From: Tretioscincus oriximinensis
Taxonomy: Eukaryota > Chordata > Lepidosauria > Squamata > Gymnophthalmidae
Reading direction: 5' to 3'
DNA length: 64,000 bases
NCBI GenBank assembly: GCA_022410635.1
Contig: JAJVDF010000503.1
Location: forward strand, 450,556 to 514,555
Shown here: piece by piece, positions 21,285-31,775 of the stretch
Position numbering within the stretch: the first letter of the stretch is position 1
Layout of the letters: each line of letters starts with the position of its first letter
Made by a program: the position numbers and the translations under genes
The notes under the pieces: model-generated
Seen by the model: only the letters and a program-made list of their open reading frames with translations
Databases searched by the model: none
What the model was told of the DNA's origin: nothing

Positions 21285-21752
21285 ACACCTTAGTGTGGTC
21301 ACCACACCTTAGAAAGGATATTGTAGAACTGGTGAAAGTGCAACTTATGGGCTCTTTAGCCTCGCTAAAAATGGCATTTAGGAGGGGACCTTGATTGAAG
21401 GATATAAAACCGGCATTTGATGGATAAGGTGAACAGAGAAAAAATATTTTCTCTATCACAGAGGACCTATGGAATTGAGTTCCAGAAGAGGTAGTAGTAG
21501 CTAGTAGTCTGGACAGCTTTAAGACAGGATTAGACAAATTCATGGAAGACAGGTGTATAAATAATTATTAATTAGGATAGAAAACCAGGCTCTATTCCTG
21601 AAATACCATTTGCAGGGAATCAAGAACAGGTGAGGGGTTTACCTTCTTCTGCTTGAGATTGCCCAGGTGCAACTGGTAGGCCACAGAATGTATGAAACAG
21701 AAAGCTGGACTAGGCAAGCTATGACCTTATTTTAGTTCTTATGTTCTAACTA
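21285..21752 (+). mobile_element. CR1 LINE 3' end
   Basis: Old plus-strand CR1: GGATATTGTAGAACTGG, a compressed ORF2 terminus (EKIFSLS-like, then GCTTTAAGACAGGATTAGAC) and the 3' UTR (ATACCATTTGCAGGGAATCA, GCCCAGGTGCAACTGG) to one TTCTTATG octamer. Several internal deletions. Confidence 0.8.
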
Positions 21753-22969
21753 ATGGGGCACACACGGTGTTTATTGGACATACGTGTTTTTTCTGGCTTT
21801 TTATATGCCAACCTGCTCCCAAAACCTCATATTGTGTTAATCTGGTTAATTATCTAGCAAACTTGCTAGAGAAGCTTCTGAAACAAGACCTTGTGAATAA
21901 AATAAATAAAAATATTTCTGAGGAATCGGTGTTAAAAGATTCCACTCAAAGAAAATCCCTATGCAAACAGAAATTCAGAAATTTCGTATTCAGTAGCTTT
22001 GTTTCTTTTTGAAAACAAAACAGGCAAGCTTTCAACTAGCCAATATAATATTCCACTTACATAGGTTGAAACTCTGGCAACAGTACCATGGGAAGCCTTT
22101 TTCTTTGAATTTGCTGCCGTTTTGCTCTTTGCTTCTCAATGTTTTTCAAGTAACTTGCCAGCTTATGTTCTGCCAATAATTGTGTGTTTNCTAAAGTCTT
22201 TTCCCCCTCCTTCTCTTTGACTGGTATTTTCTCATAATCAAAAGCCGTCTAAAGATTGGAAGATACTGGGGTAGAGTGTTTCCAAGCCATTCTGTTAGAT
22301 GACAGAGCTTCAGAAAAACCTCAGTGCACACAATTTGGTTGAATTTTTATTAGTGTCATAGAAAATAATGCTGTAGTTTACAGTCCTATCATAAATCCAC
22401 CATCTTTTATGCATTTTCCTTTCTACTATGAATGTCTTAATACTGCCTTTTATTGGTATATCTGCTTTCAACACTTTACTACCCAATTTATTAATATTCT
22501 AGGGCAGTTTGAAGTTTAATGGTCCTTCGCTCCCCCAAGTGCATTTATTGTATTTTTTAATATTTTATTGCAAACTGCGCTGAGAATGTCTTGTAGGATA
22601 CAATAAAGTTAGTCTGATTGTATTCTTTCTTACATTTTATAATTTGGCTAGTTCTCTCATCCTATGACGGCCTTTGAAGCTCTGCTGTTTTTTCCCCTTT
22701 CTTTTTTATGACTTTTGTTTTTGTTGACTATGGATCNTTTCTCATTGCTAGATTAGTCGTTTGGATCACAAAGCTGTGATCATGCTAGGTTGCTGGCAGT
22801 TCTTGTAATGTTACCAATGTTGCTGGTAGTTTATTTTTTGGTAAATTTGTATCCCATCTTTCACCCCAAAGTCCCTCCCTTTTCCCTCCCCCTATTTTTA
22901 TTTGGAATTAAGAGTCCAAGCCTTAACTTTTAACCCAGCCCTAAGACCATATCAATTGGGTGCCTGATT
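21753..22969. other. Unassigned stretch
   Basis: About 1.2 kb without coding sequence. ACAATAAAGTTAGTCTG near 22,600 could be a LINE poly(A) region but is too short to place. Confidence 0.4.
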
Positions 22970-23130
22970 TACTTCCACAGGATGCTATTCCAAAGCTTGG
23001 GAGGGGGACATACCACAGAGCAGGTTCTATTATATGCTGTCTCCAAGGATGGAGAAATTACAAGAAGGCCTTCCATGATCTTAAAGTACAAGGAGGTCCT
23101 AATCACACCGAGATCTGAAAAATGTGGAGC
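22970..23130 (-). mobile_element. Possible diverged L2 fragment
   Basis: GGATGCTATTCCAAAGCTTGG is close to the L2 (minus) string GGATGCTATTCCATAGTTTG at 53,440. Surrounding similarity is weak. Confidence 0.4.
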
Positions 23131-23280
23131 AAAATGGGCAGTGTCCCGCCATAGTATCTCAGAGATTGAAGCACTTTCTCATTCCCTTTTATATGATATT
23201 CATTTCAGATAAGCACTGAATTCTATGGATCTAATTTTCAGGTGCATTTGCACAGAACTGCAGTCTTACGTTGTTTCTGC

Positions 23281-23345
23281 TAGGCTGACCAGATTATCCC
23301 TTTTTTTTTTTTTTTTTTTTGGGGGGGGGGGGTTGAAAATCCATT
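23281..23345 (+). mobile_element. Truncated end of hAT-like MITE with T/G homopolymers
   Basis: Begins TAGGCTGACCAGATTATCCC, the same end as the MITE at 35,671, but TTTGGG there is expanded here to 20 T followed by 12 G (23,301-23,332). After this the sequence passes into a minus-strand CR1 3' end, so only the first terminus survives. Confidence 0.65.
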
Positions 23346-23361
23346 TTTGGGAGGCCTCAGC

Positions 23362-24645
23362 CCAACAAATCCAGGCCTCAGCCCATCAAATCCAGCATTC
23401 TGGGTCACACAGAGGCCCACCAGATGCAACTGGGCAGTCTGAACAGAGGAAGCAAAATATGCACCTTTTCATGACTCCCTGCAAATGGTATCTCAGGAGT
23501 CCTGCCTGTTGCTCCATCCCAGGGGCAACATCCAGACATCCATCCTAGTAACCATTTATACCCTTGGTATCCATAAACATGTCTAGTTCTGTCTTGAAAC
23601 TATCCAAGCTTAACGGGGGTTTCTTACCCGTTATTATGTGCCTAACGGAAATTAAAGGCAGCTTGGTCCGCAGCAGATAGACACGTGTAACAGGAATCAC
23701 ACGGGCAACACGTCTTGGATCAATGAGCAGTTCCAGGAGGTCCACGGGTCATGGAATCCTCCAGAATGCCTCTGTGTAGCAACTTTTATTGACCAGAATT
23801 AGAAGCCGTGTATCAATCAATATGACGTCCCAAAAGGGGTTGGGAATCCCCACGTGGGTTAGGGCAAACCCACCTGTGATACCTGAGTGANGCGAATCTC
23901 TCCTCCCCAAGGGGGTGCAGCCTGGTCAGGATGTGTCAAATATGGTATGAGGTTTGGGAAACAGGATGGACCCCTTTAGCCATAGTTGTCTCTATCAATA
24001 GTCTTAATTACAGGAACCAATGACTCATCCACAGGAACCCAAGCTTAATGGCTCTTGATGGGATAGCCTCAGGCCACTATCAAGCTTAATAGTTCTTAGC
24101 CAAGAGTGCACAGCCTGAGTAAATATTGTGTTTCCCCTTACCACAATGGGATTAATTAGTTCATTCGTACTGAAAGGTCACCTTTGCAGGTATGCCTGGA
24201 GGGCAAGGAAGGGTGATCTGGCCATTCCTGTTTGCTACTTGGTCTGGCTTGACCAAAGATTTTTCAAATTTTCCCATNGGCCTACTTTTGGCTAACCCAG
24301 GTCAATCCATGTATATCTCATATTAATATATATTAATGCCAATTAATATATGCCCTATGGAGAATCCCCACACAAGCTGTTAGCTACCACTACCTCTTCA
24401 GGAAGTAAATTCCACAGGCTGATGACCCTGTGGGTGAAAAAATACTTTCCTTTGTCTGTTCTCACTTTTCTTCCTCTCAGTTTCAAGGAGTGCCCTCTGG
24501 TCCTTGTGTTGTGTGATAGAGAAAACATTTTTTTCTGTTCACCCTGTCCATCCCATGCATGATTTTGTACACTTCAATCAGATCACCNCTCAAACGTCNC
24601 CTTTNNAGGCTGAAGAGGCCCANACGTTGCAGCCTGACTTCATAA
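23362..24645 (-). mobile_element. CR1 LINE 3' end interrupted by solo LTR
   Basis: Minus strand: ORF2 terminus at about 24,645-24,373 (LRRDLIEVYKIMHGMDRV-like, LRGRKVRTDKGKYFFTHRV, WNLLPEEVVVANSL), resumed at 23,610-23,545 (DSFKTELDMFMDTKGINGY), then the 3' UTR to about 23,362. The break is the LTR at 23,611-24,372, with the hexamer CAAGCT duplicated at its edges. 5'-truncated by about 24,645. The octamer tail is not preserved. Confidence 0.88.
23611..24372 (-). mobile_element. Solo LTR, second copy, TG...TA termini
   Basis: On the minus strand it starts TGTGGGGATTCTCC and ends GAAACCCCCGTTA. CAAGCT at 23,605-23,610 and 24,373-24,378 is the 6-bp target duplication. GGTCAATAAAAGTTGC holds the poly(A) signal, then CATGACCCGTGGACCTCC, as in the copy at 13,366-14,232. 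Middle sections diverge and this copy is about 100 bp shorter. No internal region remains. The two copies lie in opposite orientation with different target duplications, so they are independent insertions, each younger than its host repeat. Confidence 0.82.
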
Positions 24646-25239
24646 TGTTTCATTAAAAAACATTTTTTTTAATTTTCAACCCCCGTCACTTCCTTTTACT
24701 CATCTTGTCTTTCATTTAACCATTACAACAGACTCAATAATNTTCTTACTGTCCAACAGAATTCCACACCCATATTGTGATTATCATTTTCTTTATTAAA
24801 TATTATGCTCTCCTTATTTTATGTTTGGGTATGCTCAAAATCTCCTTGCAAACATGATGTTAAAAGCAGACAGGAAATATTTCAAATTGGGCAAAGGAGT
24901 CCAAACAAATCAATGAAACATCAAAGTATTTAGGTGCATTCACCCAAATTAGAAAAACTATTAAAAAAGAGCTTGGGGAAATATAGGGGATTTCCTTCTG
25001 AATTATGCAAAACTGTGATTGTGATAGGAGAATTGCTGCCATGGATTTCATTAGTCAAATTATTGCTATAATAATTTTATAATCATAAAATATCTGACAG
25101 GTACACACAAAGACCATTGGCATGTAGGAAGCATTTCTAATTTATTATTTCTGTTTGCAACACAAGGCATTTCATCCTCACCCATACTACTTCTATATTA
25201 GATCCAATCACCAGCAATTTTATTGTGCCTCTGATAGAT
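24646..25239. other. Unassigned, perhaps L1 trace
   Basis: No clear element. Around 24,880-25,070 the plus strand reads short pieces reminiscent of the L1 reverse transcriptase thumb (KYLGAFTQIRKTIKKELG-like), but this is too weak to call. Confidence 0.3.
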
Positions 25240-25689
25240 TAGGCTCGGGGGCTTCATTTCCCTGGGTTTTGCTGAGGAAAATAATAATTTTTTTTGAAAA
25301 AAATTCACTGCACCACCACTAGGGGGCTTTGGCATCTGGGGCCAGATCCTGAACGCACCCTCACCTCAGTAAAAAAAAATATTCTCACACACTTCAAACA
25401 ATTCTTGCACACTTAAAAATGATTAAAAAAAACAATACTCTGCCCTAGGGGTCTCTAGCAACTGGAGCCAGCTCCTGAATGTACCCTCCCCGCTGTAAAA
25501 AAAAATTAAAAATTCTGTACTACAAAAATTCTCACACACTTAAAAAATTCTCACATGCTTCACAGATTTCTTAGACGGGAATTTTGGACGGGAATGCATA
25601 TTGATGGATAATTTACATACTCATGAATATGGAAATTAGCATGAATATTAATTACCCCGGTTTGAGCTTCAGAAAATCTGGCCAGTCTA
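25240..25689 (+). mobile_element. hAT-like MITE, copy 1, 8-bp target duplication
   Basis: TGATAGAT is repeated exactly at 25,232-25,239 and 25,690-25,697. The right end read inward is TAGACTGGCCAGATT. The left end TAGGCTCGGGG is degraded. The interior (ACTGCACCACCACTAGG, CTGGAGCCAGCTCCTGAA, ATTCTCACACACTT, TTAGCATGAATATTAATT) matches 35,671-36,061. Non-coding, 450 bp. An 8-bp duplication and TAG-type ends suggest hAT, but the family is not identified. Confidence 0.75.
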
Positions 25690-25879
25690 TGATAGATGCT
25701 CACCTTGAAAGGTCAGAATATTCCTCTCAATACACAGAAGACATTCCGAGATGAAAACTAGCAGTTCTTGAATGATTTTAAATTTTTCAGGGGCACTTAT
25801 GAGAAAATCATGGTACAATCATAAGCATAGACAATTGCTTTTGTGGTTCTGCATGCCTGGATGACCTTCTCATTATGAC

Positions 25880-26430
25880 TGAATGAAGAAAGGAAATGTG
25901 AAAAAAATCCAGAAATATTGGAAGAAAATAGAAAGAGAAATAAATGAAATTTTAAATATGCAGATATTAACTGAGAAAATGGTAGTATTACATGGAGAGA
26001 TGGATCACATAACACTTGGACAATTAAGAGATGTATTGTATAAGATAATTACATGTGCTTAAACTATTCTGATAGGGGGTTGGAAAGATAATTCAAAATG
26101 CACAGTGTAGAACTAGTATGAATATGTAAGAAATACTATAGCAATAGAGATACCTAATAACAGCAATAGAGATACTCAATAACACAGAAAAAATATGGAA
26201 AAAATCAACTGTAAACAAAAATAGTTAACAATTAAAACCTACGTAGTGGGGAAACTGANGAATGATGTAACAAAATTTAAACTGAGATTAGGATTTCAGA
26301 TGTAATCTGAATAAGGAGAAGGATGGGGGAAGGAGCAAAAATAATAAAAATTAAAACATCGTATGGATTGTAATAAATGTATTTTGTGGAAGTGAAAACT
26401 AAATAAAATGTTTTAAACAAACTAAAAAAG
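25880..26430 (+). mobile_element. L1-type LINE relic, ORF2 C-terminus and tail
   Basis: The plus strand reads VKKIQKYWKKIEREINEIL followed by LGQLRDVLYKIITCA, similar to the segment around the zinc knuckle and after it in L1 ORF2. An A-rich 3' UTR with ATAATAAAAATTAAAACATC ends near 26,430. Heavily mutated. Moderate confidence that it is L1. Confidence 0.5.
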
Positions 26431-26494
26431 AAATAAATACTTCCTACTTGTTACATTAAAAGTGGGACTGACATCCAAGAGTCTTTCTTTCTGT

Positions 26495-26850
26495 TTTCTG
26501 TATTTATTTATTTATTTTTCTTTACCACCCTGTACCCAAGGATTTAAGGATGGATAACAGGGAACTGCCTGCAAGGAGAAANGATATAATTTGCTTAGTT
26601 AAAAACAGGGCGAACAGATGTATCTTCATTAGGTCCTAAACGTGTATAGTGTTGGTGCCTGATGTATTTCAAAGGGCAGGGCATTCCATGCTCTGGAGGC
26701 TGTCACAGAGGATGCCCTCCTAATTATCCACACCCCTTTGACATCTGAAGGTGGAGGGACCACCAAGAGGGCTTCATCAGAAGATCTTAAGGCATTGGCA
26801 GGTTAGTACAGGAGGAGCTGTTCCTTCAAATATTTTTAAACTATTTCTCA
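26495..26850 (-). mobile_element. L2 LINE 3' end
   Basis: Read on plus: TATTTATTTATTTATTTTTC, TTACCACCCTGTACCC (reverse of the L2 tail), then GGGCATTCCATGCTCTGGAGG and AGATCTTAAGGCATTGGCAG, parallel to the L2 at 53,225-53,830. The (AAAT)n tail marks a true 3' end. Confidence 0.75.
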
Positions 26851-26889
26851 GAAATCTCATTAGAATTATTCATCCATTTACCTTCAAAA

Positions 26890-27140
26890 AGAGTGGGAAC
26901 CAGGGATAGGAGTTTCTCTGTGGCAGCCCCTTGACTATGGAACAGTCTCCACTTGAGGTTCATCAATCACATCTCTGTATGCATTCAGAAATGCTTGAAG
27001 ATGCACGTCTTTTAACCTGGCCTTTGGCTGAAAAAACTGTTCTCCCCTACTTTTAGATATTATTGTTTTAATATATTAATTTAATTGCCCTGAGTCCTTT
27101 GGATATAGGGTGCTATAGAAATTAATTAAATAAATAAAAT
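26890..27140 (+). mobile_element. L2 LINE 3' end, opposite orientation
   Basis: GTGGCAGCCCCTTGACTATG, GGAACAGTCTCCACTTGAGG, GAAGATGCACGTCTTTTAAC and the tail TGCCCTGAGTCCTTTGGATA with ATTAAATAAATAAA. Immediately upstream is a minus-strand L2 that also carries a tail, so these are two separate insertions. Confidence 0.78.
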
Positions 27141-28499
27141 TGCTGTACGCAGATTATGTGACCAATCTTCTGGAACCCTTTTTAAAAGGAAACATCAGAA
27201 TTCTATTTCTGAGCTAAATTCCACAGAAGTCAATGGAAGTTTCATTTAACAACACAGAGTTTAGAACAGCACATACCGGTAAGTGAATTGTAATTGCATT
27301 TTAAATTGTAGTATGGTGATTTAGTACACCCTGTACAAATAATGCATTTGGCCAGAGTTTACAATGCTTTGTGTCTTTTAATTCATGATGCACTTATACA
27401 AAATTAATTTTTAAAACAGCATGCATTTGAAGCTTGCAAGATAAAGTCACATCCTCTGGAACATCTTTATAATTCTCAGTGAATAATGATTGAGCAATTT
27501 TTATGCACTCATTTAAGCCTTTGAATATTAAAGAACTCAAAAAGATTTCACCAAAAAGACACGTTTTTTGTTTTTTGCAGGAAACTAAACCAAACCATAG
27601 AGTAATTTTGTAGATCTGAGCTAAAGAATTCTTATGGTTCCCTTAAGTGTAGGTTTCTTAAGCAAGCCCATTCCTTTGGTTCCTTTTCTTACATCCATAA
27701 TTACAATAAAACAAAATCTTTATGATTAAACTGTGTGGGACTTCTGGTGGTTCTGAATCTTTCAAGAGTTTGTCCAAGACAAAAACATCATTGGGATATT
27801 GAACATGAGGAAATGATGCAAAAACAACAGTGTTGTATTGTAGCACACTTTAGTCCTCTACTGTTCAGGATGAAGGTTGCTTAATAAAAAGCAGGATAAG
27901 AGAGCTGCAACTTTAATGGGTGTGGATAAGATGTTANAGGCGTTAGAAGCTTCATCTGATAAAATTTCCTATTTTACATATCCATTAATACTATGGCTGT
28001 CTTCTTTTTTGTGGAAACTCTAATACCTGTTCTGCTGCCTGAGTTATTCTATTTTCTTTTCTTTTAATATGCCTATACAGTCCTTGGGAATTGTGTGGCA
28101 ATTTATCCATAATATCAGTGGACTGGAGACCTTTCAAGAAAAAACAATGATGTTTGCACAGTAAAAATACTCAGCTGAATACCAAAATGCTAGAAGAGAA
28201 CAAGAAATTTCCAAAATGATAGATGGAATAGAAAAGCATGGTGCTAAATTATGAGCAAGGGGTTATGGAAGAAGCTAGGAAATGACTTCATCAAGCAATG
28301 AATCACAAATGATTGCAATTGATAACTTGGAAGTGTTTTCCTTAGTAATTGGAACACAGGTTTTAACATTCGGAAAAGGGGGAGGGGGGATTTATGCAAG
28401 TATAAAGAGTATGCAATGACCGTCTTTATTTGCTGCCCATAATTGGGAGGAATGCAATCCATTGTTAGAGTACCAGCCAACCAAATATGAACACTTGAG
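27141..28499. other. Unassigned stretch
   Basis: About 1.4 kb of AT-rich sequence; no repeat family, coding region or RNA gene recognised. Confidence 0.5.
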
Positions 28500-28610
28500 C
28501 GGTAAGTCTTTGAATCTCTTGGGGTTATGTTTTAATATGTTAATTTACTTTTTATTGTTAGCCACCTAAATTATAGGACAGTATAGAAATATAAATAAAT
28601 AAAAATAAAG
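28500..28610 (+). mobile_element. L2 tail fragment
   Basis: TTTTTATTGTTAGCCACCTA and AGGACAGTATAGAAATATAA followed by AAATAAATAAAAATAAAG: a short L2-type 3' tail. Confidence 0.6.
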
Positions 28611-29160
28611 CTAAAAAAGAAATTACAGCAGAAGTTTCCCATCTTTGTTTATTATTTTCCCAGTAGTTTTGGTTTTGGAATTACTTCTGTGTTCTGCTGT
28701 TCATCATAGGGAAGAAAGATAATTTCACCTACAAGAGCATTCTGAAAGTACTTCAAGTGAACATTTAGTGACGTGTGGAAGCCTGTGCGGCCTCAGGAGT
28801 CAAGAGGAAAGTATATGCTTAAATACTTTAAAACCCCTGAATTATTTACNGTTGTAGAAATTAAGTGGACCAAATAGAAATTCAAGGCAAAACTTCACTT
28901 TTATTTATTAATCCATTAGGGAATCGCAGAATGATAATAAAAACTACATAGAGCCACAACTTGTGAATCTCAGAACAAAGCTTATATAGTGTAATATGAA
29001 ATTAATTAACCGACCAATTATGTACAGGAATAAAAAGAAAGTATTATGTCATTTGCTGGATCTAGCAAGATCTGAAAAAAGCTGATAACAGGACAACTAA
29101 GTGTTCTTTAATTAAAGGCTTTGAGGGTAAATTTTCACTACATTATTTCATTTACACTCA
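28611..29160. other. Unassigned stretch
   Basis: AT-rich, nothing recognised. Confidence 0.5.
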
Positions 29161-30310
29161 AGTTTCTATATTTATTTATTTATTTACATTTCTATATCAC
29201 CCTTTATCCAAAGTCTTAGGGTTGTTTACAAACCAGTTAACATATTAAAACAGACACATCTAAAAGTATGAAAGGGAGAGCAGGTCTTTTGGGCAAAACC
29301 CAGGCTAAAATGCATTTACTGAATACACACAAAGTTGGTGACTTATGTACCTCAAAGGGAGACTGGGGAGACAGTAATCTTTCTCATAGTGTTTGGGAGG
29401 GATGGGTAAAGGATAATTGTACAATTAAATATAACAAAGTCAGAGAACTCCAAACAAAAATCCTTACAAGGTGGTATAGGACACCATCTCAACTGTCACA
29501 CATGGGTAACCTTCCACCTTCATGTTGGCATGGATGCAATGCTACAGGGACTTTTTTTCACATGTGGTACCACTGTATCTATGTTCGGAACTGGTGGGAC
29601 TCTGTACTTAAAGAACTATGTGATATTTTAGGGGCAAATCTACAAAAAATGTCCGATTGTTAATGATGTACAGATGTAAGAACCTCCACCTACAGTCGAG
29701 TGATATTCTATATTTTGGAGAGATCGATCTGGGCAGGGCAACTAACGGTCGCGAGAGGATGGAAGGACAGGAATAAATGGACTCTTAATTTATGGTATGA
29801 CTATCTGTCCGAATTCCTACTATTCGACGTTATAAGGGAAAAACGACTTTCGGCTTCAGGAGTCATAACCAACTCAACTTGGGAAACAAATTGGCAAAAG
29901 TTAATAGCCTTTGGTGTTAATTCAAATAGAAGTGTTATATTGTCTCATACCGTTGCTATGTTGTATGATCAAAGATTTTTAGTGTAATTATTATTGTGAC
30001 ATATTCAAATGGTCTCCAGGGGTGGGAGGGATAGGGTTCAGTGTTGTTTATGTATCTTTTTCTTTTTGTATGCAATTTTTCTTTAGGTGTGAAAATAATA
30101 AAAATTTAATTAAAAAAAAAGNGGGAGACTGTTCTGTAGTTTGGGGGGCTGCCACAGAGAACTCCTTATCCTGAGTTCCCTCCCTCTTTGCCACTGAAGG
30201 AGATGGTACAGTCAGGAAGGCCTCCTCTGTAGATCTTAAGAGACAGGCAACTTGATATGAGAGAATATTTGGGGCTCAAGTTATGGAAGGTTTTATTATG
30301 TAATGCTTTT
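29161..30310 (-). mobile_element. L2 LINE 3' end split by an L1
   Basis: Left part 29,161-29,320 (TATTTATTTATTTACATTTC, then GCAAAACCCAGGCTAAAATG) and right part 30,121-30,310 (TTTGGGGGGCTGCCACAGAG, GGTACAGTCAGGAAGGCCTC, ATTTGGGGCTCAAGTTATGG) align in order with the L2 at 53,225-53,640. The middle is occupied by an L1 with a poly(A) tail, so the L2 is the older element. Confidence 0.8.
29321..30120 (+). mobile_element. L1 LINE, ORF2 C-terminus, 3' UTR and poly(A)
   Basis: The plus frames read WYRTPSQLSHMGNLPPS, then the zinc-knuckle-like block CWHGCNATGTFFHMWYHC (29,526-29,579), one disruption, then LTVARGWKDRNKWTLNLWY and FLLFDVIREKRLS (to about 29,985). A 130-bp 3' UTR ends in AATAATAAAAATTTAATT and a short A run at about 30,119. 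5'-truncated and inserted into an L2. The first 18 or so codons of the frame starting at 29,268 belong to antisense L2, not L1. Confidence 0.85.
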
Positions 30311-30556
30311 CATAAAACTCAATTTTGACATAAATCCAACTTTAATTGTTTCAATTACAATTAAAGTTAGGTTACAATTGCTTCATGAAAAAGTGTCTTT
30401 TNCAAATATTGGAAGAACATTTGGAAGGATATTAAGATCTTCTATAGAAATAGTGATGTACATTTCATAAGAAAAGTCCCAAATATACTATTCTAATTGA
30501 GAAATACAACTTACTGTCAAGCAGGATGTGGGCTACATTTTCATTCATTGAAGTCC

Positions 30557-30845
30557 CTAAGGAAACCGTGTCTCATCCAGGAGATCAGGTTTCGAAGCCT
30601 TGTGTCGGACGTGGGGAGGGGTGAGCATCTTCCACTAGCCTGTAGCTCTAGTCATCCTAGCTATTTGAAAGCATGAATTGCAAGAAATTGCAACTGACTA
30701 CAAGTAGATACATGGGAACCACCACAGCCTGGTGGGGAAGATAGAATGTAAGCCTTCAGGCAAAATACATCCTTGTAAGCCACTTTGAGTCCCTTTGAAA
30801 GGTGAGAAAAGCAGGGTATAAGAACCAAGTTCTTCTTCTTTCTTA
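30557..30845 (+). mobile_element. tRNA-headed SINE
   Basis: The head is partly lost (AGGAAACCGTGTCTCATCC). The B box AGGTTTCGAAGCCTTG, body GTGGGGAGGGGTGAGC, TAGCTCTAGTCATCC, GGTGGGGAAGATAGAATGTA and tail GTGAGAAAAGCAGGGTATAA plus (TTC)n are clear. One of the better copies. Confidence 0.87.
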
Positions 30846-30984
30846 TAAGGTTCCTGATGGTATCACCTATATTTCACCATTTAGTTCCAAATGTGTGTAA
30901 GTAAATTGTTTCCTTAACTTCAAAGGATACAAATGAATGATGGTTCCCCAGTGTTAAATATTCTGTTCAGGGCTATGAACAGGC

Positions 30985-31045
30985 CGTGAAATCTTCTGGT
31001 ATAGGGCGGNATATAAATCCAAATAAATAAATAAATAAAATTTGT
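30985..31045 (+). mobile_element. L2 tail fragment
   Basis: CTTCTGGTATAGGGCGG and ATATAAATCCAAATAAATAA: the last 60 bp of an L2-type element with an AAAT tail. Confidence 0.7.
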
Positions 31046-31654
31046 TAGTTCATATTGTAGCTCCACTCATCTGTACAGCGCTCATCCTTAGCAGCACTGG
31101 AGTGATTCATGAACTACTGCATTTTGCAGAGTATGAATTCTGCCCCTGGGAGTTGGCTGGACTACAGTGATGTGCAGTCACTGTTCTAAAAAAAATAGAG
31201 TCTGAGCAGGTAATTAATGCACACTCTATATCTTTCAGGCACAATACCAAGAGACTGAATCTAGACATGCATTTTATTTTCTGTTTATTTCTGGTTCTCA
31301 CTTGTGCCATTCCTATTGATACGCATGTGGCCTGGAGGAAAATGGAAACCAGAAGAATATATTACCCATTATGTGCCGGAAAAAGCCACTTCTTTATTGA
31401 ACTGTATGAGTAAAGTGGACTAAGAGCATGAGTTCAGCCTCCCTTTCTCCTTCATGCGTATTTAAATTCAATGTTGGCTAACAGGTGTGTAATTTGTTAT
31501 TTTCAGCTAGNCAATTTTGATGTATTCTCATACAGAATTTGATCCTTATAATATCTGAGAAACTATTAGTTCAACTTTTTGACCTCAGGTCCTGCTTTGT
31601 TTTCATTTTCTTGACTTTTTCCACTAGTGACATCACCACAAATGGCTAGGGATT
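31046..31654. other. Unassigned stretch with a short dispersed repeat
   Basis: Nothing recognised except a repeat at about 31,252-31,305 (CTGAATCTAGACATGCATTT ... GGTTCTCACTTGTG) that recurs at 33,173-33,226. Confidence 0.45.
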
Positions 31655-31775
31655 ATTTTATTTTATTTATTTAATTACATTTCTATACTGCTCTATACTC
31701 AAAGGTCTCAGGTCAATTAACAATAAGAACCCAAATTAACTTATTAAAACAGTCACATCTAAAAGGAGGAAAGGT
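31655..31775 (-). mobile_element. L2 tail fragment
   Basis: Read on plus: TTTTATTTATTTAATTACAT, TTTCTATACTGCTCTATACTC, AAAACAGTCACATCTAAAAG, matching the L2 3' UTR at 29,161 and 53,225. Confidence 0.75.

Noticed and set aside
26495..27140. L2 with 5' inversion (twin priming)
   Set aside because: Both the minus and plus parts carry their own AAAT tail, so they are two separate L2 ends.
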